Below are positions 11,777-24,100 of a stretch of DNA of 64,000 bases, piece by piece. The notes under the pieces were generated by a model. That model was not told the DNA's origin. It made no database searches and worked only from the letters and a program-made list of their open reading frames with translations. Source of the DNA: Agrocybe praecox (lineage: Eukaryota > Basidiomycota > Agaricomycetes > Agaricales > Agrocybaceae); assembly GCA_964017145.1 (NCBI GenBank), contig OZ024847.1, positions 1,426,001 through 1,490,000 on the forward strand. Direction: 5' to 3'. A program made the translations under genes and the position numbers. Numbering within the stretch: the stretch's first letter is position 1; each line of letters starts with the position of its first letter.

Positions 11777-13112
11777 TCAGAGAGCGATGTTGACGGTGCT
11801 AGCTGTCTTGCGTGTGTTTTCATCCTTCCAGGAACCGATCTCCATGTCTGTATCCGTATCATGACTGAAGTCGCGGGTTAGAGTAGCACTTCTGAATCCG
11901 GAGGACTTTGTCCTTGCACCGAATCTGGCGGTCTCCAGAGTAGTGATATTTCTCGTAGAGTTGACGTTGGACCCGGGGAGGGTATCCAAAGCCGCTAACA
12001 CAACAATGGTGGATGGCAATAGACCCTGTTGATATTGATAAGGTTGCATCAGTCGAAGGTTAAAACAATGGACGAACCATTAGAGGGACCATCAAATTAA
12101 GGAAAACATGAAGTAAGGGACTGTTCCGCTCGTGTAAAATCAGACTGGTTGTCTGCAGTATTGATAGAGCTTCGTTCAGTGAGAAATTTAGAGTCGAATA
12201 ACATAGATTGCGCACCTGAACAGCAGTGTAAATAGCACCTGATTCAGCCAGGAGGAGTATTACTCCTTTGTATGGTGTCTTTTTGATGGTCGTAAATACA
12301 CTCTGGGATCCCGAGCTTTGGAAGCTGACATAGCTGTATTCGATTCAAGAAGTTTAGGTCAGCCACGGACGAAAAGGCGAATAGAAAAACGTACAAGATA
12401 CGCCCAATAATAAGGAAAGTGCACAGCATAAAATTAGCCACGAGAAGTGAGGGAGAAATATTCTGGAACACTTTGCTCTCCTTTACGGTGAAGAAGGCAA
12501 GCCCTAATTAGTCCAGTCGTTAGATATGTACATCATGATCATGATCATGAGAAAACCAAGGCCCTACCAAACGCGCCGCCGGAAATGCATACGGGAACCA
12601 CAATGACCCAGTAGTTTTTATTCCACACGACCCAGGTTCTCCATATAATAACGTAGTCTCCGAACATAAACTGAATAACGTGTTTGAGCCAAAATTCAGA
12701 GGCAAGAGATCAGCTTTCCGACCTGGAAGATGGCTAAAATAACGCTGGCTCGAATGGCGCTGACATTTGACCCGAGTTCTTTTGGCAAAATCCAGACGGC
12801 AACATTAAGGGATGTGTGGGCACATGCGATGAAGAACATCAAGATCAGAGAAACGTAGAGCATGAAGTGCACTCTTCCTGCTGATTTGCGAGACCTGATT
12901 ATAGATTAGGGTATGTTCGCAGAAAGAAGCATCTGTAGAACTCACGTCCATAGCCATACGACAACAGCAATCAGAACAAAGTGGATCCCTTTTGTATCGG
13001 CAGAGGTAAACCGCAATCAAGATGATATAGATCGAAATAGACATTTCTTACCTAAAAACAACGACTCCCAAAAACATGAAAGATACGTTAGCTGGAGCTG
13101 AGTTAGCGCCAT
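11777..13112 (-). CDS. Multi-spanning membrane protein (basidiomycete family), copy 2
   Basis: Same family as the gene at 4439-6007. The start is best placed at the ATG at 13112 (MALTQLQLTYLS), because only that frame continues across the first intron into ESLFLGIHFVLIAVVVWLWT, the span that matches VEVLLYGIHIVLF of copy 1. A longer minus frame upstream (to 13272) does not keep frame. The next exon holds FMLYVSLILMFFIACAHTSL. Around 12,680-12,580 the signature loop FMFGDYVIIWRTWVVWN appears, followed by a hydrophobic stretch with PVCISGGAFG. Later spans lie at about 12,440-12,250 and 12,110-12,000. The final exon (to 11777) is a polar tail rich in Thr and Arg. Function unknown. It is probably an ancient rather than recent duplicate of copy 1, because nucleotide similarity is low. 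Confidence 0.75.
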
Positions 13113-13747
13113 GACCGTCAAGAGCTGGGATACGCCAGAAAAGTTGGAATAATCTCCTCCAATCAATCGTATTATAGCCTTTCAGTTCTTCCAATGGTAC
13201 GATGGTGCCTAGAAGAAAAGATACCCATAGGGCCTGAGGCCGGACACCTGTCCCAGATTTGCTCGGGGCCATTGACCTTTCCCCATCTTGAATAGATACA
13301 CGCTTTCAAGTTTCCAGGGTTGTCAACTTTTTTTTCGAGGCAAATATGTAGGAATCATTCAAGGTCCGCTCACCTAGTACCACCAGGTGACCGGCGTCGA
13401 CCGGCACCGGCCTTGATCCAACCTTGATCATTGCAATGACGGGTATCCAGATGATAAGAGACCTTGGACGATAAGCAAAACCCCCGGCATGGTGGAGTAT
13501 TCACGGGTTTCGTATATTTTCATTTCCATGAAATGTCATTACTCACTTTGATGATAGATTTTCTGTCATAATTTTGCGTCGCCTCGAATGATTTTTACCA
13601 TACTCTGGGGCATGCTATTCTTAATATCTGGGACCTTCCATTCCAATGTGACCTAATTGATGACTATGAAAGAGCGGCAATGGATGCTTACAGTTCCGCT
13701 GTTCTTTATCCCTTCGCCATCGTCATCAACTCTCAACCATCGCAGCT
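13113..13747. other. Divergent intergenic region
   Basis: This lies between the minus-strand membrane-protein gene and the plus-strand glutathione transferase, so it should hold both promoters. No clear TATA box was seen. It contains the tandem block gtcgaccggcaccggcc near 13,397. Confidence 0.4.
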
Positions 13748-15156
13748 ATGACCACAACGCTCAGAGATGTTTCTGGTCAAGCGGACGTGACCAAACGCAG
13801 TTACGATGGAGGATACAAGAGGCCTCCCACTCAGTTCCATAATACGATTACGCCTGATGGTCCCTACCAGCCAGCTGAAGGTAATACCATTGCTTGATTG
13901 CCCGCAACACAGTTTATTGAATCGTTCTAGGGCGATATGTTCTCTATGTTTCTTACGCGTGCCGTGAGCTACTTCAAACCTTATTATATCTGGAGGATTT
14001 GAAGCTGAATACACATGCTTCTACTAGCCTGGGCCCACAGGACCCTGATTGCTCGAAAGTTGAAAGGATTGGAATCTATCGTGCGTGAGTCGGCGCGGGG
14101 AACTCATTTCTTTTGATTTTTTGACTAAAGTCAAACAGAGACAATTGTTGTATCCCCAAAAATGGGATCAAATGGATGGGCCTTTGGAAATGTTGATCCC
14201 TTTCCGAAAGCAGAAGAAGACACTGTCAACCACGCAAACCACATGAAGGATTTGTATCTATCCGTAAATCCTGATTACACTGGAAGGTAAAGTGATCTGC
14301 CGTATCTCGATACTACCAATCAATCCTGACCAAGTTGTGAAAAGGTTTACAGTTCCAGTGCTATGGGATAAAGAAACATCCTCCATCGTTAACAACGAGA
14401 GCTCCGAAATTTTGAAGATTCTCAACTCCGGATTTAATTCCTTGCTACCCCCTCAATTTGCCGAAGTTGACCTTTATCCCAAAGATCTCCAGACGGAGAT
14501 AGATGAATGGAACGATTTGATGTACGAGAACGTCAATAGTAAGTATGTCCGTATTTCCTGAAACTCACCACGAGACTTACGTACCCATGTCAGACGGCGT
14601 TTATAAGACGGGCGCTTCCAACAAACAAGAAGCATATGAAACTTTGGTCCAAACTTTGTTTGAAACTCTTGACAAGTTTGAGGCGAAGGTATCCGGACAA
14701 CGCTACTTGATAGGAAATCGGCTCACAGAGGCCGACATTCGTCTTTATGTAACCTTGGTAAGTTACTGTTTTTATTGGTGCTTACTTACTTGCCAAGCGT
14801 TACTTCGCCTATTAGGTTCGTTTCGATGTCGCATATCATGGTCTCGCCAAATGCAACCTTTACCGGATTCGTGATCATTATCCAGGACTACACTTGTACG
14901 TCTTCTCCATGAGCTCTCCTTACCCATATCTAATCAGTATATAGGTGGATGAGAAGGCTTTATTGGAAGAATGATGCTTTCAATTCTACCACCGATTTTG
15001 ATCACATTAAAACACATTATTACTGGTCGTTAGCACACGTAAGCTTTCTTTATATTATCCTGACACTGGCACTGAGTTTAGTTTGAATAGATCAACCCCA
15101 CTCGGATTGTACCTGTTGGCCCCATTCCTCACATCGAGGAATTAAACGAACAGTGA
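13748..15156 (+). CDS. Glutathionyl-hydroquinone reductase (Xi-class GST, ECM4-like)
   Basis: Predicted to reduce glutathionyl-hydroquinones to hydroquinones with release of glutathione disulfide, in the cytosol. About 322 residues, typical of the Xi class. Translation starts at 13748 (MTTTLRDVSGQ). The catalytic cysteine is in YACPWAHRTL near residue 55, the Xi hallmark CPWA, and is built across an intron (TGC C|CC TGG). The N-terminal thioredoxin-fold part includes VPVLWDKETSSIVNNESSEI, the usual cis-Pro and glutathione-binding Glu-Ser region. The C-terminal helical domain contains LIGNRLTEADIRLYVTLVRFD and YWSLAHINPTRIVPVGP. The gene ends at a TGA after HIEELNEQ. It has at least seven short introns. 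It lies on the same strand as a UbiA prenyltransferase and a P450, which fits a quinone-related role, although such enzymes are also general housekeepers. Confidence 0.92.
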
Positions 15157-16195
15157 GTGGGTGTCTATTTATAGAACAACCACTGCCGTAGTCACTACAT
15201 ACGGGATGGCTTTGTTTGTGACTACATCAAACAATTCAATGAATCGCTAATAATTTGGGATCCTGCCAGCGTGTCTTTGCCGGTGGCAGCATGGCGCGAG
15301 GTCCGCAACACCGCAACAACCTTACTTTCTCTAGCGCCTGGATTCAGTACTACTAAATAGGGTCTGAACACTATATATGAATGTCTCTAAATACGAAATG
15401 ATTTTATCAACGCGACCTCGTTTTCTTTCCAAAATACTTCTCTCTAGTTCCAATCAAAGTAATAATATCCCCTGCTTGAGCACGAGGGACTGTCATCTCG
15501 GCCCCGGTATGTCTCATTACGTTGATGGTATCTCACCTTATTTGTGTGTTGCCCTCAACTGCTTGTTTTTGCAGGACTTACGAAGTATTAAAAGATATCC
15601 GCCTCATATCAAGGAGTCAGTAGACTTAGTGTTCTCCCAAGACCGTCTGAAAACCCGATTTATTTCTTCTCACACACATCAACTCACCCATTACGACGTG
15701 TTGATAATCAATGTGGAAATGTAAATGTCATGGTAATCACAAGTCAGGAAGCACTGAGCCAATTTGACTAACCAGATCTAGATGTAAGATATGTATATCC
15801 ATGACAGACTTTCCTTGCTCCCGGTTTTCCAAGTACACTCTTCTAATGATGCGCCCCTGGGTTCCCTCGGAAAAGACCACTGAATGACGGCCACTTCCAT
15901 CATCCATTGTAATTCGGAAAGACATGCCAAGCATAGCTATCATTGGTATTCGCCTATCCAGCACCGCAATCCAAATCAGTATCTTCGATAACAGGGCGCA
16001 GGTACAGAATGGTACTATTATTACTCTGGTCTAGGTGGTGTAAATGAAACGATGATCATCACCTGGGCGTTGCGGCAAATGTATACTAGGAATGACTACA
16101 AGACAACCTAAGTGGGGCTTTGACAAGATAAAAGGAAGCAGATTGAGAACTTAGTAGAAGTAATTATCCTCTATCTACCCAACCCCTTCATTTTT
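15157..16195. other. Intergenic region, nothing recognised
   Basis: About 1 kb between the GST and the prenyltransferase. One plus frame (15377-15724) and one minus frame (15737-15964) are open but carry no recognisable domain. I see no tRNA or repeat. Confidence 0.45.
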
Positions 16196-17590
16196 ATGTC
16201 GCTCTTCCAAACAAATGTACTTGCTGCCAGAATCAAACCATGGGTGAGCCGATGGATTCCACTCGCCAATACTAGTGTTAAGTGACGTATAGGTTGACTT
16301 GACTCGAGTGAAAAAATTTGCTGGGACCATGGTGTTGTTCTGGCCATACGGTATGCGTCTTCCAAGTATCGCTGATACGTATCCTGATTCCCACTATTTA
16401 TTTTAGCTTGGGCGCTAACCATGGCTGCGAAGACAACAGCCATGCCATTATTGCCATACACCAGTTATCTTCTTTGGGGATTCCTTGGATCATCCGTACT
16501 TCACAGGTGAGATACACAGCGCATACTCCGTCTGCCGTTGTTGACGTATAATGCAGTGCGTAACATTTTGCGGTTGGCTTGCATGTGCATGATCTAAAAA
16601 TACATTGCTAGGCGGTGGATGTATTTGGAATGACATCCAAGATAGGGAGTTCGACCGAAAGGTGGAACGCACCAAGCACCGACCTATAGCAGATGGGCGG
16701 ATATCCGTGCTAGGAGGACTGTCCTTCACAGCGGTTCATATCCTTATTCTCCTTCGCTTGATCTGGAACCTGAATCCCCTCGCGTGAGAATTATTTTTAT
16801 TTCATTGATCTGTGGAACAAAAATAACTCCGTTATCTACTTTTAGATGGTACTTGGGGTTGGTATCCATCTTTCCCCTACCGGGTATCTATCCTTTCATG
16901 AAAAGAATTACATACTGGCCACAAGCATGGTTAGGTACGTCTATAGAAAATCAAATGATGCAGTTTTTGATTCAATGTATCAGGCCTGGCAATGAACTCT
17001 GGATCCATCATGGCTTGGGCGGTGGCCAGTGGTAGTGTGCCGTTCCGAGCAGTCGTTTTAGCGATAGGCTGTTGGTCGTTAAGTCACTCCATTGTTTTAT
17101 TTTAACATGTTGACTGACTGATTCTGTGTATGTATTAGATGGACTATGTTCTACGGTATGACGCTTCTTTTGCGGTAATATGACCTACTTTAACTCCGAC
17201 CTCGCAGATACGATCTACGCCTGTCAAGATAAGAAAGACGATGTCTCCGCAGGCGTGAAGTCCACTGCCCTCCTTTTTGGCGCTAATGTGAAACCTATAC
17301 TTTCTCTGTTCGGAGGAGCCGTAATGGCGTCTCTCGTTATCTCTGGAATAATGAATAGCCAAAGCATATTCTTCTTTGTCATTAGCATTGGACTTGGGGG
17401 ACTGTACATGGCCAATCTCTTGTTGAAAGTGGACGTAGATAAGCCCAAAGACTGTTGGAGGATGGTATGTTACTCAAATATTGATTCCAACGATTTGCTC
17501 ATACCCGATCTTGATTGACAGTTTCACAACAACGCGTTCACGTTTGGTTCTATCGTTTGGATGGGAGTCCTTGTTGATTATTTAATGTAA
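16196..17590 (+). CDS. UbiA-type aromatic prenyltransferase (possible frameshift)
   Basis: A membrane-embedded Mg2+-dependent prenyltransferase that joins a polyprenyl diphosphate to an aromatic acceptor. It starts MSLFQTNVLAARIKPW and continues after one intron as VDLTRVKKFAGTMVLFWPY. The first Asp-rich motif is NDIQDREFDRKVERTKHRPI and the second is YDTIYACQDKKDD, both complete. Hydrophobic spans alternate as in COQ2. The stop is TAA at 17588, after VDYLM. About 310 residues. The very short N-terminus shows no clear mitochondrial presequence, so a secondary-metabolism enzyme is as likely as the ubiquinone enzyme COQ2. Oddity: between SSVLH (about 16,505) and GGCIWND (about 16,612), no GT-AG pair that I could find keeps the frame; it is off by one base. 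Either a micro-exon is missed or the gene is broken. The neighbours are a Xi GST and a P450. Confidence 0.85.
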
Positions 17591-18335
17591 TATAGGCCAC
17601 AAGCTCCAAGTTTTGCTGTAGTAGTAGTAGTAGTAGTGGAGGCGTATTTCTATATCTGACTGTGAAAGATAATACTTAACCGCGACGCAAGTGCGGACAG
17701 AAATGACTTCCTGTATCGTCAAGCCCGGCCATAATTGCCAATTACCGTAGACAAGCAAAAGACCCCGTTATCAGTCACATGTCACACCGGCACCTGCTTG
17801 AACTGAAACTCATTTCGTGTGAACTATGCGGGTTGATGTTAATGGCGCTGGCGCTCACTACGGAACAAGGATCTACTCAGATCTACTCGCTCGCGTGTAC
17901 GCTTGTAGATATCAACAACCCAATATCCTTACCTACCGTGGTCTTACTTTTCTTTGTTGGGAACCTTTCTCATGTCCATTGCCCTGAAGACAGATGGGCC
18001 TGTGCAGTTTGATCAGCTTCTACCGCTGTAATACATTATGATCCATCAGACTATCAGTGAAGACTCTCTGCGGAAGGTACATCAACACGAGTTTAGGTTT
18101 GGGTTTTGGGGATGAGGTAAATATCTGATTCTCTATTTTCAAATCAACAACTACATGGGACATTCCAGTACATATCGTTCGTTGCAAAAGGCGGCGTTAA
18201 AAACGTATGGCATTAATCAATGGATCAACAATTAATCGGGATTTAAAGGGCTATTCATAGTGTTCTGCACTGTCCTCACGATATAACGATATATTAGCAA
18301 CGAAACAGGTACACCTCTTTTCTGTTCCACCAACA
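17591..18335. other. Intergenic region with a short TAG microsatellite
   Basis: The 3' region of the prenyltransferase contains a (tag)n run at about 17,621-17,637. The rest, up to the P450 start, shows no supported gene. An AT-rich cgatataacgatatat stretch near 18,280 could serve the P450 promoter. Confidence 0.5.
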
Positions 18336-20502
18336 ATGTCTTCCACCTCTGTAGCCTTAGGCGTTGTAACCGTGCTCTTTCTACTGGCCTATGCTTCTCG
18401 CCGGCCTCGCCTTCCGCCCGGCCCCAGGGGGCTGCCTCTCATAGGAAATTTATTCGATATGCCTCTGGCAGAGCAGTGGAAAGCCATTACTGAGATGAGC
18501 TTCAAATACGGTACGTCCATACCATCCCCGTGAGCGCCCTTACTTCAACTTTTCTATAGGTGATCTTGTATACCTACGAGTATTCTCCACATCTTTCATG
18601 TTCGTACATGGGGTAAAACCAACCAATGAACTCTTCGACAAAAGAGGTTCCATCTATTCTGATAGACCACATTTACCCATGGCATGCGATTTGTGAGTCC
18701 ACTCAGCGTTTCATCCGTTGTAGTTCGTGACTCACCCTGTGTTGGAATCACGTAGATGTGGGCTGGGTGAACTTGTACCGCTGACACCGTTTGGCCCAAG
18801 GTTTAAAATGGAAAGAAAATTGATGAGCCAGAGCTTGAGTCGCAGAGCTGTCGCAAAATGGGAACCATACTTGCTCGAGGAAATGCAAACGCTGCTGAAA
18901 GATTTGATTGCCACGCCAGACCAGTTTGTCTCATGTTTGAGGAGGTAACTCGAAGTTCGTTTTGATCGCCCAATTGTCTCTGAAAGTTGGAAATAGAATG
19001 TCGAGCTCCTTGATATTCCGAACAATCTATGGATATAGAGTTGAAAAAAGTAACGACCCATATGTTAAAGCGGCTGAGGAGCTCATGGATATTTCGACTT
19101 ATGCAATTACCGGTCCATGGCTAGTTAATTTCGTCCCTTTATGTAAGAGGTCTATGTAACTCTCCTTTAACCCAAACTGACAACATTTATTCAGTGCGCT
19201 ATATTCCAAACCTTTCCTTCCAAAAATTGGCCGCAGGATGGAAATCGAAAACCAAGGAATGGGTAGATGATCCATACCAGCTATTCCTCAGATTAAAGGT
19301 AATTCAATTCATAGATTGACTACGCATCTTATTCTGATATCCACTTGAAGGATACACCTGAAGCGCGCGTATCGTTCTGTGGAAACCTCCTTCCGGAAAC
19401 TTCTGGGGATGCGGAGAAGGAGCAAATTACAAAATGGATTGCAGCCTCCGTATATGGAGGTGAGGTTCAAACTCTCGCTGTCATGGCCGAAACATAAAAC
19501 TAACTCCTTCAAAAGCTGGCGCCGACACCGTAAGACAACAACTCCTGTACATATTTTTTACAACTGATCTGATACACGCAGACCGTAGCCTCGTTGACGC
19601 AGCTCATTCAAGCCATGGTTTTACACCCGCATGTCCTCAAAAAGGTCCACGAAGAAATCGATTCCGTGGTTGGTCGGGAAAGGTTGCCTGATTTCTCTGA
19701 CCGTCCTAAATTGCCGTATCTTGAAGCGGTAATGAAGGAGTCTTTGCGATGGGGCACCCCTGTTCCTTTCAGTAAGCTCGCATTGTCCCACTGAGACACT
19801 TCTGCTGATATGATCTCCTTCTGAAGCTGTTCCCCATCGACTTATGCAGGACGACGAATATGATGGGCACATTATACCCAAAGGGACCATGGTGAGCATG
19901 CATGATTGAGCGTTTTAGGGATATTATTGAAACTACTTTGCTCTCTCAGTGCATTGGTAATATGTGGTAGGTGGACCCAAATCTTTCGGGTCTTCATGTC
20001 AGATTAAACGATAATCCTTTTACAGGGCAATTCTTCACGACGAGCGTCTTTTCGACAATCCACATGAGTTCCAACCGGAACGTTACCTTAACATTACAGA
20101 TGAAGAAACTCGTCGCCTGCTAGACCCATCAACATATATGTTTGGTTTTGGCAGACGGTATGCCACCATTATTTGGATAGCCACTTTGAATCTGACTTTG
20201 CCCCAAAACGATAGACGTTGCCCTGGAATTGAATTTGCTGAACCTTCTTTATGGATTCAAACGGCGATGATTCTTTCTTGCTTCAGTATATCCCATGCCA
20301 AGCATAAAGATGGAAGTAAGATAGAAGTAAAGGCTGAATATGAATCCGCATCCATCAGGTCGGTGAAAATTTAAATCCCTCATTCCGTCCCTCTAACATA
20401 CATTCTGCTCATAGGCACCCGAAACCATTCAAATGTCATATCGCGCCGCGACACAGTCACATTTCCAGACTGATCAACGAAGAGTGGATAGTAAAGGCTT
20501 GA
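18336..20502 (+). CDS. Cytochrome P450 (OrdA-like, microsomal)
   Basis: A haem-thiolate monooxygenase of the ER membrane. Residues 1-20 form the N-terminal anchor (SVALGVVTVLFLLAYA), followed by the proline hinge RLPPGPRGLPLIGN. The I-helix oxygen-binding region is AGADTT, assembled from three exons with a tiny middle exon. The K-helix ExxR is in VMKESLRWGTPVPF, the PERF-type motif is FQPERYLN, and the haem loop FGFGRRRCPGIEFAEPSLW is completed across an intron. It ends at the TGA at 20502. I traced every junction and found the frame open throughout, about 510 residues, so the gene appears functional. It resembles the basidiomycete group often labelled O-methylsterigmatocystin oxidoreductase-like; that label does not give the substrate. 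Its position beside a UbiA prenyltransferase suggests a role in modifying a prenylated aromatic. Confidence 0.95.
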
Positions 20503-21149
20503 CCACTCTTGAGGATTATCGCATAGCTCTGATTTACCTTTGACGACTTACTCGTAAACTCATTCGATATCAATATACGCTACCCTGGGTATTCCGTGCC
20601 TCAGCAGTTCAAACTTGGCCTCAACTTTAACGCATTATATCCTTTCCCCGAAACGACTCTCGAGGAAGCTTAAGCCTCTTCAACTTGTTTCTGTTTCTGG
20701 CCTCGGCTTTAGGACCCGACATTTCGTGCTCCGAAAATTTACAATCTGAGAAAATGTGCTCAGCCGAATGCGGTTATCCGTCGGATAAAGTTGAAGTTGA
20801 GTTCACGACTGGCAGGCAGACCAGGGCAGCGGCTGAGCGGCACCAAGTATTCCTGTTTTGGTCATAAAAACACACATCCAAATAAACTTGAAGCTACTTG
20901 AAATCCACCTTGGTTATGTTGAAGTATCGGTCGACCTGGGATTTTTCTCTTTCGGTGAACTAATCATTCTACGGCTATATATTGCTTGCCATGTCAAACA
21001 TGGAACTGTCTTTTTTTGTCTTATGGCGGAAACCTCTCATAGCTCGAGCCAATGGCCAAAATGATAAATCTGGCGCTTTCTTTCTTAAATATCCATGTCT
21101 AGGGGAGAGTACGGTCATTCTCTGCTAGCGCTTCTGCTCTTTCCTCAAC
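20503..21149. other. Intergenic region
   Basis: P450 3' region and ATPase promoter. Short plus-strand frames at 20,685-21,064 show no recognisable product. Confidence 0.45.
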
Positions 21150-24100
21150 ATGGCTACGCACCTGGCTGACCTTGAGAGCCAGAAAGTTTCCGGGATTGAA
21201 ACGAAAAGTCGAAGTTCTGAGGAAACACATCTGCCTGGCAACATATTTCGACCCGTGGATCCTGGCACACGACTGCCCATCGAGTATCGTACAGTCAGTA
21301 TCCATGTCGAAACATCGACCCCATCTGGACAGGGAAAAACGGCTGAAAAAAGAAAGGTAGCTGTAAAGGGTATATCAAAGTGGCATCTACTATCGTAATG
21401 TCATGTTAACGGACATGCCCAGAAATCTCTTCGTTGGAATGGCACAAGATATCAGTCGAGGAGGCTCTATCACGACTGTCTGTTTCTCCCAAAACGGGCT
21501 TGGAGAAGACACAGGCGCAACGACGCCTAGAAACCTACGGAAAAAATGTAATTTCCCCCCCGAGGTCCAACGTGCTTCGTAAGGTCGCAGGGTGGATTCT
21601 TGGTGGCTTTGGGTCACTTCTTCTGGCCGCCAGTATCGTGTGTTTTGTGGCCTGGTAATGTTATTTATTCCGCTTGCAGCTATCCCAATAACAGAGATTA
21701 CTCAGGAAACCACTTGGAAACCCTAATCCGAATGCATCAAACCTAGCTCTTGCGATTGTCCTTCTCCTTGTCCTGCTCATACAAGCCGCGTTTAATGCCT
21801 GGCAAGATTTTTCCACCTCTAGGGTTATGGCTTCAATCAAAGGCATGCTACCCTCGGACGTCCTCGTTATCCGGGACTCGGCATCGACGATGGTAGCCGC
21901 CAAAGAGCTCGTTCCAGGAGACTTAGTTTCGATTACAATGGGAGACAAAGTCCCAGCGGACCTCAGGCTTATTGAGACCAGTGTAGACCTGCAATTTGAT
22001 CGAAGTGTCTTGACCGGTGAAGTCAGTCTCGCCATGATATTCTCTGGGATTTGGCTTACAAAAGCTTTTGTAGAGTGAACCGGTATCTGGTCGCACTGTA
22101 ATGACGGACCTGAATTTTTTAGAGGTAATGTCTTGTGAAGATACTGGAGAAGATGCCACTAACTCTGATTCGATTGTGCCCTAGACAAAAAATATAGCAT
22201 TGCAGGGAACGCACTGCATCAGTGGCTCGGGTCTTGGCCTTGTGGTCCAGACTGGAGATAACACTGTCTTGTAAATATTCTTGATCTTTTCTGTGACCTT
22301 TTCGTTCAGATGAACTTTAAATGTTATAGTGGGGTCATCGCGAAGTTGTCTTCGAACGAGCACACCGGGTTGACAACTTTGCAACGTGAGCTACTCCGCT
22401 TTGTAGCAATTATAGCTGGTTTGGCAACGACCGTTGCCGTTATCATGGTTATTCTGTGGGCAGCATGGTTAGCGTTTTCGGTCTTTCCATCGATTATGAA
22501 AATACTAAACTCAGTTTCAGGCTTCGAAAGGATCATCCTAATTATATTAATGTTCCTACTTTATTGATCGACGTCGTCTCTGTGATGGGTCAGCGCGTTC
22601 TCTAGCGATTATTGTCCTACCATGCTCACATATTTTCTCCAGTCGCATTCATACCAGAAGGGCTACCTGTGGCAGTAACCTTATCTTTGGCTAAAGTAGC
22701 AAGTACTCTGAGTAAGAAGAAAATTCTATGCAAGTGAGCGCGGGACATTCGATAACTATTAAAAAGGCCTCACTGAATGACTTTCAGGTCTCTATCTATT
22801 GTTGAAACTCTGGGTTCGGTCAACGTGATGTGCTCAGTAATTTCTCTTATTTATGCAACTTAGAGGTTGTAGCTAATCAACCATTTAGGATAAAACGGGT
22901 ACATTGACGCAGAACATCATGCATGTGGAGAATATCGCAGTTTATGACACCGTTTACGAATCCAATATTTTCCCCGACACCCTCAACAAGGCTGAACCAA
23001 AGATTGAAAGCAATTTGTCCCAAATTGCTGCAGTTGGCGCTATCTGTAATTCGGCTACCTTCAAGGAAAATGATACTTTCTCTTCATACTCGAACGAGAA
23101 AGGGTCGCATCCACATCATAAAGGCATCGTCGGAAATGCAACAGGTATGCTCTTATACAACTTTTGTAAGATCCTTATACCTTGGATTACTCGTATCAAT
23201 AAACCACAGACGTTGCGATTCTGCGATTTTCAGATACTATTTCCTCCGCTAAAATTATTCGTCAAAGATGGGCCAATGTTTTTAGGAAGAATTTTAACTC
23301 CAAGGTATGTGATCATAACCTTTTTTTGGAGAGCGTACAAAATAGTCATGAACTTTTCCTCGCTAAAGACAAAATACATGCTGCAATTATCGAAACTATC
23401 CGATTCAACTACCTTAAATGGTCCTCTCGTTGCCCCTCTGGCATCTTGGGACAACTTCACACCTGCTTCGTTCTTGTTGACTCTGAAAGGCGCCCCCGAG
23501 ATATTACTTCCTCACTGCTCCCATGTTCTGGATCCGCAAGGTGGACTGCCCATTCCTCTCACTAGCCGCGAAATAGACCGTATATCAGCGGTCCAGGAAA
23601 CATGGTCTCGGCAAGGGCAGAGAGTCATTCTTCTGGCCCGGCGTGTAATCCAGGACGAGTTCTTTGAAAAAGCATCTGCGGTTCAATCCGAGGAATTTTC
23701 AAGTGTCTTGGATGAGTACACCAGGGACCTAATTATTGTTGGTCTTGTAGGCCTAATCGATCCGCTCAAATCAGATATCAAACACACCGTCCAGTGCGTC
23801 TTAGGTCCCATTTTAATTAAGTTTGGCCTCATCTGACCTCACTACGTAGAATCTGTCGTAATGCAGGGATTCGATTTTTCATTGTTACTGGTAAACCCCA
23901 AAGCATTCATTTTTGTATCAAAGCACTGATTATCAACTCAGGTGACCACCCAACGACTGCACTTTCTATTGCTGGTCAAGCGGGGATTATCACAAATACG
24001 GCAAACGTCCACAGAGTTTCGGATTTAGATCCTTCCCCGGAAAAATCCTGCGACGATTATGACCCAGAAATAGAGGAGCGACCATTGAAAAGCATCATCA

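Noticed and set aside
13048..13272. Longer N-terminal start (13272) for membrane-protein copy 2
   Set aside because: This frame does not continue in phase across the first intron. The shorter frame starting at 13112 gives the conserved ESLFLGIHFVL span.
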